Origin: a bacterium | Lineage (GTDB): Bacteria > Armatimonadota > Zipacnadia > Zipacnadales > Zipacnadaceae | DNA: 47,047 nucleotides | Reading direction: 5' to 3' | Assembly (NCBI GenBank): GCA_030602615.1 | Contig: JAUVZM010000014.1 | Location: forward strand, 1-47,047 | Notes under the pieces: model-generated | What the model was told of the DNA's origin: nothing | Seen by the model: the letters and a program-made list of their open reading frames with translations, nothing else | Database searches by the model: none | Part shown: positions 33,579 to 43,045 of the stretch, piece by piece | How positions within the stretch are numbered: the first letter of the stretch is position 1 | How the letters are laid out: each line of letters starts with the position of its first letter | Made by a program: the position numbers and the translations under genes

Positions 33579-35381
33579 ATGACCAATCAAAAATATATCC
33601 GAAATTTCTCGATAATTGCCCATATTGACCACGGTAAGTCCACACTGGCCGACCGGATGCTGGAGGCCACCGGGGTGATCAGTGGCAAGGAAATGCGCGA
33701 GCAGGTCCTCGATGATATGGACCTCGAGCGCGAGCGCGGTATCACTATCAAGGCCTCCGCCGTGCGGATGCAGTATGAGGGCAAAGACGGCAACAGCTAC
33801 GAGCTGAATCTTATTGATACGCCCGGCCATGTGGACTTCTCCTACGAGGTATCGCGAGCGCTACACGCTTGCGAAGGGGCGCTGCTATTGGTGGATGTCT
33901 CCCAGGGCGTGGAAGCCCAGACCGTGGCCAACGCCTACTTGGCGCTCGACGAAGATCTAAAGCTGATCCCCGTGGTCAGCAAGATTGACCTGACGAATTT
34001 TGAGCAAAGCCGGGTGGCCCGGCAGTTGGGGGAAGAGTTCGGCTTTACTGAGCAGCAGATCCACTATGCCAGCGGCAAGACCGGTGCGGGCATCGAGGAG
34101 ATATTCGAGGCGATTGTTCGGAATATTCCGCCTCCGGCCGGCGACCCGAACGCGGCGCTGAAGGCGCTAATCTTCGACTGCGAGTTCGACTTGCACCTGG
34201 GCGTGGTTGCCTACGTGCGCGTCTTTCAGGGCACAGTCGCCGCTGGGGACCGCATCCAGATGATGTCTACCGGCCAGACCTTTGAAGTCAGTGGCGTCGG
34301 CGTGTTTGCCCCGCAGCGCCAAGAAGTGGACGAGCTTAGTGCCGGCTCAGTCGGATACTTGACTGCTGGCATAAAGCAGGTGGCCGACAGCCGGGTGGGA
34401 GACACCATCACGTCAGCCGATCAGCCGGCCCCCCGGCCGCTGGCGGGCTACCGCAAAGTCCGCCCCATGGTCTTCGCTGGTTTGTATCCCGTTGACAATG
34501 CCGACCAGCCGGCGCTCAAGGACGCGGTCGAGAAGTATTCGCTAAACGATGCTGCCTTCAGCTACGAGCCGGAGTCTTCCGCGGCGCTGGGTTTTGGATT
34601 CCGTTGCGGCTTTCTGGGCTTGCTGCACATGGAGATCGTCCAGGAGCGGCTGGAGCGCGAATATGCTCTGGAGCTGGTGGCTACCGCCCCCAGCGTCCGC
34701 TACCGGATTCTGCGCACTGACGGCGAAGTGATGGAAATAAACAATCCTGCGCTGCTGCCTGAGCCGCAGTATATCAAAGATATTGAAGAACCCATTGTAG
34801 CGGCTGCGATAACTGTGCCACAGAAATACATTGGGGGGTGTATGAAGCTGTCCGAGAGCGTGCGTGGCCAGTTCCAGATGATGGACTACGAGCAGGAGGG
34901 CGACCGGGCGGTGCTGCATTATCGGTTGCCGCTGGCCGAAATCATTGTTGATTACTATGACAATCTCAAGTCCATGAGCCGGGGATACGCGCTGCTGGAC
35001 TACGAGCCGGCTGGATACGAGATTGCGGAGCTTGTCAAGGTGGACATATTGGTCAATGACGACCCGGTTGATGCCCTGGCTATTATCGCCCACCGCCAGT
35101 TCGCTGAGCGGCGTGGTCGGGCTATCATCGCCAATCTCAAAAAGGAGATTCCTCGCCAGCTCTTTGAAGTCCGCCTGCAGGCCGCCATCGGTAAGCGCGT
35201 GGTTGCCTCAATGAGGATTCCTCCACTGCGCAAGGACGTAATCGAAAAGCTGTATGGCGGTGATGTAACACGCAAGCGCAAGCTGCTGGAGAAGCAGAAA
35301 GCCGGCAAGAAGCGTATGAAACAGGTCGGCCAAGTTGAGATTCCCCAGGCGGCTTTTATGTCGGTGTTGCGAAGGGACTAA
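33579..35381 (+). CDS. lepA: Elongation factor 4 (LepA)
   Basis: 600 residues, the normal LepA length. The GTPase domain has the P-loop [13 protein letters not shown], switch [18 protein letters not shown] and a base-recognition SKIDL in place of NKID. LepA-specific blocks follow ([15 protein letters not shown] and the C-terminal domain [15 protein letters not shown]). LepA is a ribosomal GTPase affecting translocation and 30S assembly. I start at ATG 33579, where the conserved [14 protein letters not shown] lead begins. An in-frame ATG at 33522 overlaps the -10 element and is rejected. The ribosome site is weak. Confidence 0.95.
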   Translation: MTNQKYIRNFSIIAHIDHGKSTLADRMLEATGVISGKEMREQVLDDMDLERERGITIKASAVRMQYEGKDGNSYELNLIDTPGHVDFSYEVSRALHACEGALLLVDVSQGVEAQTVANAYLALDEDLKLIPVVSKIDLTNFEQSRVARQLGEEFGFTEQQIHYASGKTGAGIEEIFEAIVRNIPPPAGDPNAALKALIFDCEFDLHLGVVAYVRVFQGTVAAGDRIQMMSTGQTFEVSGVGVFAPQRQEVDELSAGSVGYLTAGIKQVADSRVGDTITSADQPAPRPLAGYRKVRPMVFAGLYPVDNADQPALKDAVEKYSLNDAAFSYEPESSAALGFGFRCGFLGLLHMEIVQERLEREYALELVATAPSVRYRILRTDGEVMEINNPALLPEPQYIKDIEEPIVAAAITVPQKYIGGCMKLSESVRGQFQMMDYEQEGDRAVLHYRLPLAEIIVDYYDNLKSMSRGYALLDYEPAGYEIAELVKVDILVNDDPVDALAIIAHRQFAERRGRAIIANLKKEIPRQLFEVRLQAAIGKRVVASMRIPPLRKDVIEKLYGGDVTRKRKLLEKQKAGKKRMKQVGQVEIPQAAFMSVLRRD

Positions 35382-35400
35382 GTCACCTGTGGTTACCCTC

Positions 35401-35429
35401 TTGCCAAAAGACGGCAGATGCAGTATCAT
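35401..35429 (+). promoter_or_regulatory. Predicted promoter, TTGCCA-17-TATCAT
   Basis: TTGCCA (35401-35406), 17 bases, TATCAT (35424-35429), giving a start near 35436, about 50 bases before the PKD protein ATG. Confidence 0.45.
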
Positions 35430-35485
35430 AGTGAAGTAATAGGGCTATGTGGGAAGGCTACTATTTTTTGTTGAAGGTGGGGCTT

Positions 35486-36559
35486 ATGCTATTGAAGAGA
35501 TTGGTCGCGCTCTGCGCTGTAGCTGGGCTGGTGTGCCTGGCTTGCTCTGTGCTGGTAGCGGATGAGAGTCTCCAGGTCTTTGACGGTACCACCGACGTGC
35601 TCGCGCTGGGAGCATGGGGCAGTGGGGAGATAAAACTGGACGACGGGCAGACTTTCGCCGACCATGAAACCCTTGCGGTGACCACTAAAGGCTACCACGA
35701 GGGTGGCCGGCTGGACCTAAAGCAGCCAGTTGACTTCACGGCCTTTGGCGCCGATCCCATCCAGACCCAACTCATTATTGTGGCGAAGGCCAAAGAACCC
35801 GAGCAGTTATGGCCTTATGGCGGGTATGGACCGGGAGGAATGGGCCGGATGATGCCAGGAGGGCTACCTGGTGGGCCAGGGGCTATGGGCCCGGGTATGG
35901 CACGCCCAGGTATGGCCGGCCCAGGTATGGTAGGCCCGGGTATGGCAGGCCCAGGTATGGCAGGCCCAGGTATGATGCCGGGCATAGGAGGGGGGATGAT
36001 GATGCCGGGCGGGCGAGGGATCGGCACAGCGGCAGTTAGCCAACCGCCCGAGCCGATTGACAGGATTCGGGTGGTATTAGTCACCGACAAGGGGCAGCTT
36101 TCGTCAGGGGGCCTGCTGCTGGACCCAAACCTGGCATTTGAGGACGATTGGCTGCGGCTTAGCGCCGTGCTCTCCGACTTCGCTCGCCCCGAGGATTTGC
36201 AGGGAGCCACGCTGCAGCGAGTGGTCATCACCGCTAACCATGAGGGGACGGTTTATGTCGGCGACCTAAAGATAATCCAGGAGGACACTCCGCTGGTTGC
36301 CAACATTGAAGGAGTTGCGATCCGCACTGTGTCGGCCGGGCAGTCGGCGCAGTTTAGTGCTAAACCCCAGCACGATGGCGTCAGGGCCAGCTATCAGTGG
36401 GACTTTGATGACCTGAACGGCCTGGGCGTCGACGCTTACGGGGCAGAGGTCAGCTATCAGTTCCCGGAAGCAGGTTACTACGTGGTGACCCTGCGGGTGA
36501 CTGACCCCAATGGGCAACTGCAACCGCGGATGGATACGATTAGGGTCAAGGTGGAATAG
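35486..36559 (+). CDS. Secreted PKD-domain protein with Met-Gly-Pro repeats
   Basis: 357 residues. The start is ATG 35486, with AAGGTGG just upstream. An earlier ATG in frame (35447) lacks a site. A signal peptide (VALCAVAGLVCLACSVLVA) is followed by a beta-rich domain, a low-complexity Gly/Met/Pro segment at residues 110-177, a second beta-rich region, and a C-terminal PKD domain (about 290-345: ASYQWDFDDLNG, then VSYQFPEAGYYVVTLRV). The first beta-rich segments resemble carbohydrate-binding folds but no catalytic motif is seen. Probably an envelope or extracellular protein with a flexible linker. Its function is unknown. lepA lies upstream and pyrC 5 bases downstream, both with no evident link. 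Confidence 0.8.
   Translation: MLLKRLVALCAVAGLVCLACSVLVADESLQVFDGTTDVLALGAWGSGEIKLDDGQTFADHETLAVTTKGYHEGGRLDLKQPVDFTAFGADPIQTQLIIVAKAKEPEQLWPYGGYGPGGMGRMMPGGLPGGPGAMGPGMARPGMAGPGMVGPGMAGPGMAGPGMMPGIGGGMMMPGGRGIGTAAVSQPPEPIDRIRVVLVTDKGQLSSGGLLLDPNLAFEDDWLRLSAVLSDFARPEDLQGATLQRVVITANHEGTVYVGDLKIIQEDTPLVANIEGVAIRTVSAGQSAQFSAKPQHDGVRASYQWDFDDLNGLGVDAYGAEVSYQFPEAGYYVVTLRVTDPNGQLQPRMDTIRVKVE
35897..35971 (+). repeat. Five tandem 15-base repeats coding M-x-x-P-G
   Basis: Five consecutive 15-base units coding MARPG, MAGPG, MVGPG, MAGPG and MAGPG. The last two units are identical at DNA level, so recent slippage expansion is likely. They form a flexible, proline- and methionine-rich linker inside the PKD protein. 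Confidence 0.85.
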
Positions 36560-36564
36560 CCCCT

Positions 36565-37962
36565 GTGAACACGCGGTGCTCCACTGTAATACCAATCACT
36601 GAGCCCCTGCAGGTTGCCCAAGAGCGGCATAAGACGTACGTCATAAAGGGCGGCCAAGTCATTGACCCAGCACACGAAATCGACGGCGACAAGCTCGATA
36701 TTCTTGTTAAGGACGGCCGAATAGCAGGAATCAGCCCCGGTATGCCAGCCAGAGGGCCAGACGACATTGACGCCACTGGCTTGTTTATAACCCCTGGGCT
36801 AGTGGATGTTCACGTCCATCTGAGAGAGCCAGGCCAGGAGCATAAGGAGACCATCGCAACGGGAACTCTTGCGGCCGCTGCCGGGGGGTACACGACCATT
36901 GTCTGCGAACCCAACACCCTCCCATATCCTATTGATAGGCCAGCGCGCCTCGCTGACGTGCAAGACAGAATACAGGAAACTAGCGTCGTTCGCGTGTACA
37001 CGAAGGCCGCCATCACGCAGAAGATGCCGGGGCAGAAGCTTACCGACTTCGCGAATCTCAAGAGAAGGGGCGCAGTCGCGCTGACAGACGACGGGTACCT
37101 CGTCCAGGACGAGGCACTCATGAGAGAGGCATGCAAGCAAGCAGGCGGATTGCATATTCTTCTCACGCCGCACTGCGAGGACTCTGACCTGGTGCTACAG
37201 GAACAGCCGTCTGCGAAGACGAAGACAAGAGGCGAGCTGGACAGATTCGTCGACCGTGATGTGCAATTGGCCAAACAGGCAGGATGTCATATCCACATCA
37301 GCCACGTCAGTCGCGCGGGTACCCTCAACAAGCTCCGCGAATACAAGAGGGGCGACCACCTGGTGACGGCAGAGGCCACGCCGCACCACTTAACGCTTAC
37401 CAAAGAAGCTGAAAAGGACCGTACCGATACGAACGCCAAGGTCAATCCGCCGCTACGATCCAAGCAAGACGTCGATGCGCTAGTCGCCGGTCTGAAATCA
37501 GGAATAATCGACATCGTCGCGACGGATCACGCCCCTCACACCCCTAAGGAGAAAGCCCAGCCCTGGGCCACTGCACCGCACGGCATTATCGGACTCGAGA
37601 CCGCTTTTGGTGTCGTTCACACGCGCTTGATTCTCGAAGGCCCCCTAACTCTATATGAGCTCGTCGAAAAAATGTCCTTTCGGCCTGCAGAGATTTTCGC
37701 CCTGCCAGCTGGTTCGATCACTTTTGGATCGCCAGCCGACTTGACCATCATAGATACTGCATATCCATGGACTGTAGACCCGGAGAAGTTTCTCTCTAAG
37801 GGGCGTAACTGTCCATTCGCCGGTTGGGAGCTGTACGGCAAGGTTCTCATGACGCTTGTCAACGGCCGCCGTGCCTACACTGATCCCGCATTTAAGGAGC
37901 GCGTGGCTAAGCGCGCCTCCCCTCTTCAGGAAAGCCTGCTTCCACGAGAAAGTACCGCCTAG
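36565..37962 (+). CDS. pyrC: Dihydroorotase (class I)
   Basis: 465 residues, amidohydrolase fold. Metal ligands are HVH (83-85), HISHVS (H247) and ATDHAPH (D321). Orotate-binding motifs are CEPNT (114-118), where most relatives have MPNT, and TDDG (174-177). C-terminal SPADLTIIDTAYPWTVDP and SKGRNCPFAGWEL are typical of dihydroorotase rather than allantoinase. It closes carbamoyl aspartate to dihydroorotate in pyrimidine synthesis, and carA lies 291 bases downstream. The start is GTG 36565 at weak spacing. The first 24 residues before YVIKGGQVIDP are not conserved, but no later start is available. pyrB and carB are not in the window. Confidence 0.88.
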   Translation: MNTRCSTVIPITEPLQVAQERHKTYVIKGGQVIDPAHEIDGDKLDILVKDGRIAGISPGMPARGPDDIDATGLFITPGLVDVHVHLREPGQEHKETIATGTLAAAAGGYTTIVCEPNTLPYPIDRPARLADVQDRIQETSVVRVYTKAAITQKMPGQKLTDFANLKRRGAVALTDDGYLVQDEALMREACKQAGGLHILLTPHCEDSDLVLQEQPSAKTKTRGELDRFVDRDVQLAKQAGCHIHISHVSRAGTLNKLREYKRGDHLVTAEATPHHLTLTKEAEKDRTDTNAKVNPPLRSKQDVDALVAGLKSGIIDIVATDHAPHTPKEKAQPWATAPHGIIGLETAFGVVHTRLILEGPLTLYELVEKMSFRPAEIFALPAGSITFGSPADLTIIDTAYPWTVDPEKFLSKGRNCPFAGWELYGKVLMTLVNGRRAYTDPAFKERVAKRASPLQESLLPRESTA

Positions 37963-38253
37963 CCTTCTGCAGTCAGCTAAACCACGCAGCAGAATCGCTC
38001 GCAATCCGTGAACTCCATGGGGCGAGGACGGGACCCATTCGATTGAAGACGTGGACCACCGCGGCTGCGCACAACTTGCAAAGCCCCTCGCCTACTGCAA
38101 TCATCGTGGCCGCGGGCGACCTCAGACCCGGCGGGGTAGCAAACATTACCGTCAAAGCCGGGCAGTTTTTGATGCGGGAAGGAGAACTGCGCGAAGACGC
38201 GAAACTCTAAGGTGAAGCTTACGGTTGCTACAATAGGCGCGGACAGGACATAG
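37963..38253. other. Intergenic region with possible coding remnant before carA
   Basis: The + frame ending at TAA 38208-38210 is open for about 85 codons and ends with a protein-like tail, DLRPGGVANITVKAGQFLMR and then EGELREDAKL. There is no ATG start or ribosome site at a suitable place, and the upstream part of the frame is less convincing. A TACAAT -10-like hexamer lies at 38229-38234 for carA, without a clear -35. AGGA near 38245 precedes the carA ATG. Confidence 0.4.
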
Positions 38254-39486
38254 ATGTCGAGCAGAGCTGAGCAGAAAAAAGCTATTCTGGCATTGGAAGA
38301 CGGAACCTACTTCCTCGGACAGTGCTTTGGTGCTGAGGGCGAGCGCAGCGGGGAAGTGGTCTTCAATACCGGCATGACCGGCTACCAGGAGGTGCTTACT
38401 GACCCTTCTTACCGTGGCCAGATCGTTACTATGACCTACACCCAGATCGGCAACTACGGGATCAACCCCGAAGATATGGAATCGGGGCAGCCGTGGGTGG
38501 AAGGGTTTGTCGTGCGGGAAAACTCGCCCATCTATAGCAACTGGCGGGCCAAGCAGAGCTTGAGCGACTACTTGCGTGACCATGGCATCATCGGCATCGA
38601 GGGCATTGACACCCGAATGTTGACTAAGCACATCCGCGATGCCGGCGCCCAGATTGGAATTATCTCTACTGAAGATCTGGATCCGGAAAGTGTTGTCGAG
38701 AAGGTGGGCCAAGCACCCCGGCTGGTCGGCCGTGATCTGGTCAAGGAAGTCACTTGCCAGCAGTCTCGGCGCTGGGGACAGAGCGGCTATGAAGAAGAAG
38801 CAATACCGGCCGGACAGCTCAGCCTGGAAATCTCGCCGCCCCCCCGCCGCTGGGTTGCCGAGGAGATGCCTGGCCCCAGCAATAGCCTGCGCGGCTACTG
38901 GGAGACATATCGAGTGATAGTTGTTGATTGTGGTGTCAAGCAAAACATTCTGCGTCATCTCTATCGCCAGGGCTGCGAGCCGATAACTGTGCCAGCAACT
39001 ACCAGCGCCGAAGAGATTCTGGCCAGTCAGCCCGATGGGGTGGTGCTCTCCAACGGACCGGGCGACCCGGAGGCAGTAGACTATGTTATTGACACCGCTC
39101 GCAACTTGTTCGGAAAAGTCCCCGTCTTTGGCATCTGCCTGGGTCAGCAGATCATTGCTCTGGCCTTTGGGGGGAAGACCTACAAGCTCAAATTCGGCCA
39201 CCGGGGCGTCAATCACCCGGTAAAGAACCTGGAGACCGACCAAATAGACATTACCACGCAAAATCATGGCTTCTGCGTAGATATGGACAGTCTGGAGGGC
39301 ACGGGCCTGGAGCTGACGCACATCAATCTCAATGATATGAGCGCCGAGGGCCTACGCCACCAGGAGTTGCCCGTCTTTTCGGTCCAGTTTCACCCGGAAG
39401 CAGGCCCCGGCCCGCACGACGCGAACTATCTATTTGGCGAGTTCGTCCAGATGATGCACCGGTTCAGCGCTAAGGCCGCCGGTTAA
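38254..39486 (+). CDS. carA: Carbamoyl-phosphate synthase small subunit
   Basis: 410 residues. The CarA-specific N-terminal domain has VVFNTGMTGYQEVLTDPSY and IEGIDTRMLTKHIRD. The class I glutamine amidotransferase domain has Cys295 in FGICLGQQI, LKFGHRGVNHPV and the His-Glu pair in FHPEA near 382-386. CarA delivers glutamine ammonia to CarB, whose gene is not within the window. The linker between domains (about 171-215) is about 15-25 residues longer than in E. coli. AGGA precedes the ATG at eight bases. The gene follows pyrC, in keeping with pyrimidine synthesis, but the gap and a -10 suggest it may also have its own promoter. Confidence 0.94.
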   Translation: MSSRAEQKKAILALEDGTYFLGQCFGAEGERSGEVVFNTGMTGYQEVLTDPSYRGQIVTMTYTQIGNYGINPEDMESGQPWVEGFVVRENSPIYSNWRAKQSLSDYLRDHGIIGIEGIDTRMLTKHIRDAGAQIGIISTEDLDPESVVEKVGQAPRLVGRDLVKEVTCQQSRRWGQSGYEEEAIPAGQLSLEISPPPRRWVAEEMPGPSNSLRGYWETYRVIVVDCGVKQNILRHLYRQGCEPITVPATTSAEEILASQPDGVVLSNGPGDPEAVDYVIDTARNLFGKVPVFGICLGQQIIALAFGGKTYKLKFGHRGVNHPVKNLETDQIDITTQNHGFCVDMDSLEGTGLELTHINLNDMSAEGLRHQELPVFSVQFHPEAGPGPHDANYLFGEFVQMMHRFSAKAAG

Positions 39487-39526
39487 GGTGTTGCTCGACA
39501 GATGCTACGGGAAGAGGGTACGGGTT

Positions 39527-40510
39527 ATGAGTGGGTATAGAGGGCTGCTGACTCTTATGCTTGCAGGCGTAGCGCTTGCACTGGGCGCGGGTTGTGGCCA
39601 CCGCGAGGCTGCTCCACTTGATGCGGCCTGGCAGCAGGCGCAAGCCAATCCCAACTCTGCCCAGGCGCAAATAGAGCTGGGAGACGCGTATACCGCTCAA
39701 GACCAGTACAACGAGGCTTTCGTCCATTTCGATCGGGCCTGGCAGATTGACTCCAACTCCTTCGATGCTGCTTTCAGGTTAGCACGCACCTGCTTGCGGT
39801 TACGTGACCCCCATACCGGGCTGGAGTGGATTGACGCAGCGCTGGAGATCAACCCCCAATCAGCGGAGGCCTGTGAGCTGAAAGGACGCTTGTTAATGAC
39901 CAAAGGCCAGCCGCGTCCCGCCATCCCCGTCCTGAAGAAAGCTGTGGAACTTGATTCCGAACTGCTTGTAGCCCACCTGAATCTGGTCACGGCGTATAAG
40001 TCAACTGGCCAGCCGAAGGCAGCTACGGAGGTAGGCGCCCAGGCTGTGGCTATTGCGCCTGAGGAGGCCCCTGCCCATTTCGCTTATGCTGATGCTTTGG
40101 AGATGGCCGGCCAGGACGATCTAGCAGAGCAACACTATCGTCGAGCCATCGAGCTAGACCCAGACCTGGCCGATCCCAAGCTGCGGCTTGCCCTATTGCT
40201 GACACGCAACAACAAGTTTCTTACCGAAGCCTATCAACTGGCTAAGGAGGCACAGAAACTGAATCCAGCGGACGGTACCGCTGAGGCTACGGCGGGCTGG
40301 ATTCTGTTTCTATCCGGAGAGGAGCGCGAAGGCCTAAAAGTGCTTCAGAATGCCGCTCGATCCCATCCCTTTAACCACCGCATCTGGCTCCGATTCGCTG
40401 TGGCTCTGAAGCGTGCCGGTTACGAAGAGTCAGCCCAACGTGCTGCCGCAATAGCAATGAGAGTTGGCCCAAAAGCACCCGCCACGATTCCACCAGCCCC
40501 CTCCGAGTAA
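39527..40510 (+). CDS. TPR-repeat lipoprotein
   Basis: 327 residues. A signal peptide with a lipoprotein-type cysteine (LMLAGVALALGAGC) leads to eight or so TPR-like repeats, for example AQIELGDAYTAQDQYNEAFVHF and AEQHYRRAIELDPDLADPKLRL. TPR arrays bind partner proteins, and here the protein is likely tethered to a membrane. Partners are not identified. The start at 39527 has AGAGGG eight bases upstream. An in-frame ATG at 39488 begins two bases after the carA stop and would hide the signal peptide. The GAF sensor kinase follows 46 bases later. Confidence 0.8.
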   Translation: MSGYRGLLTLMLAGVALALGAGCGHREAAPLDAAWQQAQANPNSAQAQIELGDAYTAQDQYNEAFVHFDRAWQIDSNSFDAAFRLARTCLRLRDPHTGLEWIDAALEINPQSAEACELKGRLLMTKGQPRPAIPVLKKAVELDSELLVAHLNLVTAYKSTGQPKAATEVGAQAVAIAPEEAPAHFAYADALEMAGQDDLAEQHYRRAIELDPDLADPKLRLALLLTRNNKFLTEAYQLAKEAQKLNPADGTAEATAGWILFLSGEEREGLKVLQNAARSHPFNHRIWLRFAVALKRAGYEESAQRAAAIAMRVGPKAPATIPPAPSE

Positions 40511-40556
40511 GCTTGGTGCTGCCGCTCACAACTAATGCCGCCAGGAGGCCAGGGAG

Positions 40557-41900
40557 ATGACAAGTCCAGGGGAAGACCACACGGCACAGCTAGCCGCCAC
40601 CGTGCGGGAGCTGGAACGCCAACTTGCCGCCGCCCATACTATTGCCGTTGGCCTAAGCTCAATTACAGATGTCGAAGAGCTGGTGCAACAGGCCCTCGAC
40701 ATAAGCCTGGAGATAGCTGATGCGGAAGCCGGCTCTGTTCTGCTGTACGATCCTGACATTGGCAAGCTGTGCTTCGAGTATGTAGTCGGCGAAAAGGCTG
40801 ATGAATTGATGGGAACCGAAATTGAACCAGACCAGGGTATTGCTGGCCTGGTCTTCCAAACGGGAGAAACCCATATCTCGGAGGATGTCACCGCCGAACA
40901 GGCCCATCTGCGCGACATCGGAGAAAAGCTGGGCTACGCAACGCAGAATATGGTGGCTGTCCCCTTGAAGTCTTCGGCAGGCAAGCCCTTTGGCGTCATT
41001 GAGGTGCTCAACAAGCGACTTGGTCACTTCAACGAGAACGATGTCAATCTGATTGACATAATGGCAGCCCAGATCGCGGTGGCTATAGAGAACGCTCGCT
41101 TACAAGAAGAGGCCCGCCTGGCCGAAGTTGTCAAGTATATTGGCAACATCAGCCATGATGTGAAGAATATGATCACTCCGGTGCGGACCGGGGCTGAAAC
41201 GCTGCAGATAATTGCTGATGAGGACTACGCCCAGCTTGATGAAACACTCGCCGACCTGAAGGGGACGCCGCAGATGGCCGTTTCGGTCCGCCAGGCGATG
41301 GACGGGCTGCGCGGGATATATCCGGAGCTAATTGATATGATTCTGGAGGGGACCGAGGTAGTTCAGCAGCGCATGGCCGAAATCTCGGCCGCAGTCAAGG
41401 GCATAGTTGCCGAGCCCCATTTCGAACCGACAGACGTTGTGGCTGTCGGTGAGCGGGTGATGAACCTACTGCGGTCACATGCGGAGAGTAAGCAGGTAGC
41501 AGTTGGCCTTCAGATGGCAGGCGAGATACCCGAGGCGACGGTTGACGCCAGGCAGATCTATAATGCGATGTATAACCTGATCTACAATGCCATTGATGCC
41601 TGCGATCCGGGCGATTCGGTGGCATTACGGTTGGCAACTGCGCCGGCCGACGCACCTGACCAGCCCGCCCAAATTGTTATCGAATGCGCTGACACTGGCT
41701 CGGGTATACCCGATGACATCCGTGAGAAGCTATTTACCGAAGACGCGGTGAGCACCAAACCGATGGGCACCGGCCTGGGCACGCGCATCGTCGCTAACGT
41801 AGTTGAGGCGCACCATGGGACCATTGAGGTAGAAAGCGAAATCGACGTTGGCACCACCATCCGCCTCCGCATCCCGGTCCAGCCGCCGGAGAAGCCCTGA
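40557..41900 (+). CDS. Cytoplasmic GAF-domain histidine kinase
   Basis: 447 residues. A short coiled coil is followed by a GAF domain (about 35-185: ADAEAGSVLLYDP, GIAGLVFQTGE, MVAVPLKSSAGKPFGVIEVLN), H200 in GNISHDVKNMITPV, a helical stretch and an ATPase domain with N-box NLIYNAIDA, G1 box DTGSGI and G2 box GTGLGTRI. There is no transmembrane helix or receiver, so the sensed signal is soluble. No response regulator is adjacent, and partnership with the hybrid at 16706-18358 cannot be shown. GGAGG and AGGGAG lie before the ATG. It is a second kinase with the HDxxN type of H-box, alongside the hybrid kinase. Confidence 0.88.
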   Translation: MTSPGEDHTAQLAATVRELERQLAAAHTIAVGLSSITDVEELVQQALDISLEIADAEAGSVLLYDPDIGKLCFEYVVGEKADELMGTEIEPDQGIAGLVFQTGETHISEDVTAEQAHLRDIGEKLGYATQNMVAVPLKSSAGKPFGVIEVLNKRLGHFNENDVNLIDIMAAQIAVAIENARLQEEARLAEVVKYIGNISHDVKNMITPVRTGAETLQIIADEDYAQLDETLADLKGTPQMAVSVRQAMDGLRGIYPELIDMILEGTEVVQQRMAEISAAVKGIVAEPHFEPTDVVAVGERVMNLLRSHAESKQVAVGLQMAGEIPEATVDARQIYNAMYNLIYNAIDACDPGDSVALRLATAPADAPDQPAQIVIECADTGSGIPDDIREKLFTEDAVSTKPMGTGLGTRIVANVVEAHHGTIEVESEIDVGTTIRLRIPVQPPEKP

Positions 41901-41975
41901 ACCGATAGCCGAGTTGGCGGGCTGCGGGATGCAGTCTTCGCCATCGTTGGTCATCAGCTTCGAGTCTATCCACTC

Positions 41976-41999
41976 CTGTGTTGACCCATACGAACACAG
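41976..41999. repeat. Inverted repeat, possible operator upstream of the EamA gene
   Basis: CTGTGTT (41976-41982), ten bases, AACACAG (41993-41999): perfect 7-base arms with centres 17 bases apart, a spacing suitable for a dimeric regulator on one DNA face. It lies 67-90 bases upstream of the transporter ATG and overlaps a TTGACC hexamer (41981-41986). A -10 at normal spacing is not obvious. Confidence 0.4.
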
Positions 42000-42065
42000 T
42001 ATCATTGTTCACCACATTCGAGTCTGTAGTTACTCTGCCCGAGATTCCATAAACCCGAGGGAACT

Positions 42066-43025
42066 ATGCTTGAGCAGCTTGATAAACCTCGACACGCTTT
42101 AACTGACAGTCAGGCTTGGGCCAAGGTGAATTGGCCAGCACTGTCGGTTGTGGTCGTTTGGGGAACAGGCACGGTGGCGTTAAAATTCCTGCTGGGCGTC
42201 TTTTCACCGGCTGGGTTCCTGTGCCTGCGCAACCTGGTCGGGGGCCTCATTCTGCTCACGGTGGTCGCGCTGCTCCGGCCGGGACTGCGGCGTAGCCTGC
42301 GAGTTTCGTTCCTTCCTCTTCTCGGCCTGGGAGTGTTGATGGGTGTACAGATGCTGGGTTTCGTCATCGGCCTGGATTTGACCTACGCCAACGAAGCAAT
42401 GCTCGTCTTCAGCACCGCGCCAGTTTGGACTGGCGTTATCGTGGCTGTTGCTGGCCTGGAAGTTATGAGTTGGCGCAACTGGGCTGGTTTCTTCATCGCT
42501 CTGAGTGGGGTGGCCCTGGTAGTGTTGGGGGCTGGGACAACCTCTTCGAGCGTGGCACCAGCTCGAATTACTGGTGACCTCATAATGCTGGCATCGGCAG
42601 TGCTGTACGGCGTCTATATGATCCTCAGCCGTCCACTTATGCAAAGACACGGTACTCTGATCGTCACAGCAGTGGCGATGGTTCTCAGCAATGTCGTCCT
42701 GGTGCCGGTGGGACTGGGCGAGCTCATTGCCACGCCCTGGATCCAGCTTACCTCGCTCCACTGGGTGCTGGTGGCCTACAACATCTGCGTTGGGTTAGGA
42801 TACGGCATGATTATGTGGTATCGCAGCGTCAGGCTTGAAGGGGCGGCGCGAACTATTGTATATCAGTATCTGGTGCCAATCGTGACGCTGGCGGCGGCGG
42901 TTGCTTTCCTACATGAGCAGCCGACCCGGTGGCAGCTTGCCGGTATTGCCGTCACGCTGGGGGGGGTATACTTCGCCAGCCAGCGGCGCGACTCGCCGCA
43001 GCCCGGGCCAGTCGCACAGAGCTAA
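42066..43025 (+). CDS. EamA family (DMT superfamily) transporter
   Basis: 319 residues with about ten transmembrane helices arranged as two EamA repeats. The first begins VVVWGTGTVALKFLLGVFSP with FLCLRNLVGG. The second begins GDLIMLASAVLYGVYMILSRPL and ends IVYQYLVPIVTLAAAV and FLHEQPTRWQLAGIAVTLGGV. These proteins export or import metabolites such as amino acids, nucleosides or sugars. The substrate cannot be read from sequence. GAGGGA sits a few bases before the ATG. An inverted repeat lies upstream. The gene ends 20 bases before the convergent ribB. Confidence 0.88.
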   Translation: MLEQLDKPRHALTDSQAWAKVNWPALSVVVVWGTGTVALKFLLGVFSPAGFLCLRNLVGGLILLTVVALLRPGLRRSLRVSFLPLLGLGVLMGVQMLGFVIGLDLTYANEAMLVFSTAPVWTGVIVAVAGLEVMSWRNWAGFFIALSGVALVVLGAGTTSSSVAPARITGDLIMLASAVLYGVYMILSRPLMQRHGTLIVTAVAMVLSNVVLVPVGLGELIATPWIQLTSLHWVLVAYNICVGLGYGMIMWYRSVRLEGAARTIVYQYLVPIVTLAAAVAFLHEQPTRWQLAGIAVTLGGVYFASQRRDSPQPGPVAQS

Positions 43026-43045
43026 TGTGGGGACCTGCTGGTGGC

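Noticed and set aside
38152-39321. A 389-codon open frame on the reverse strand across carA
   Set aside because: It is the antisense of a clear carA gene, with no family motifs and a composition typical of shadow frames.
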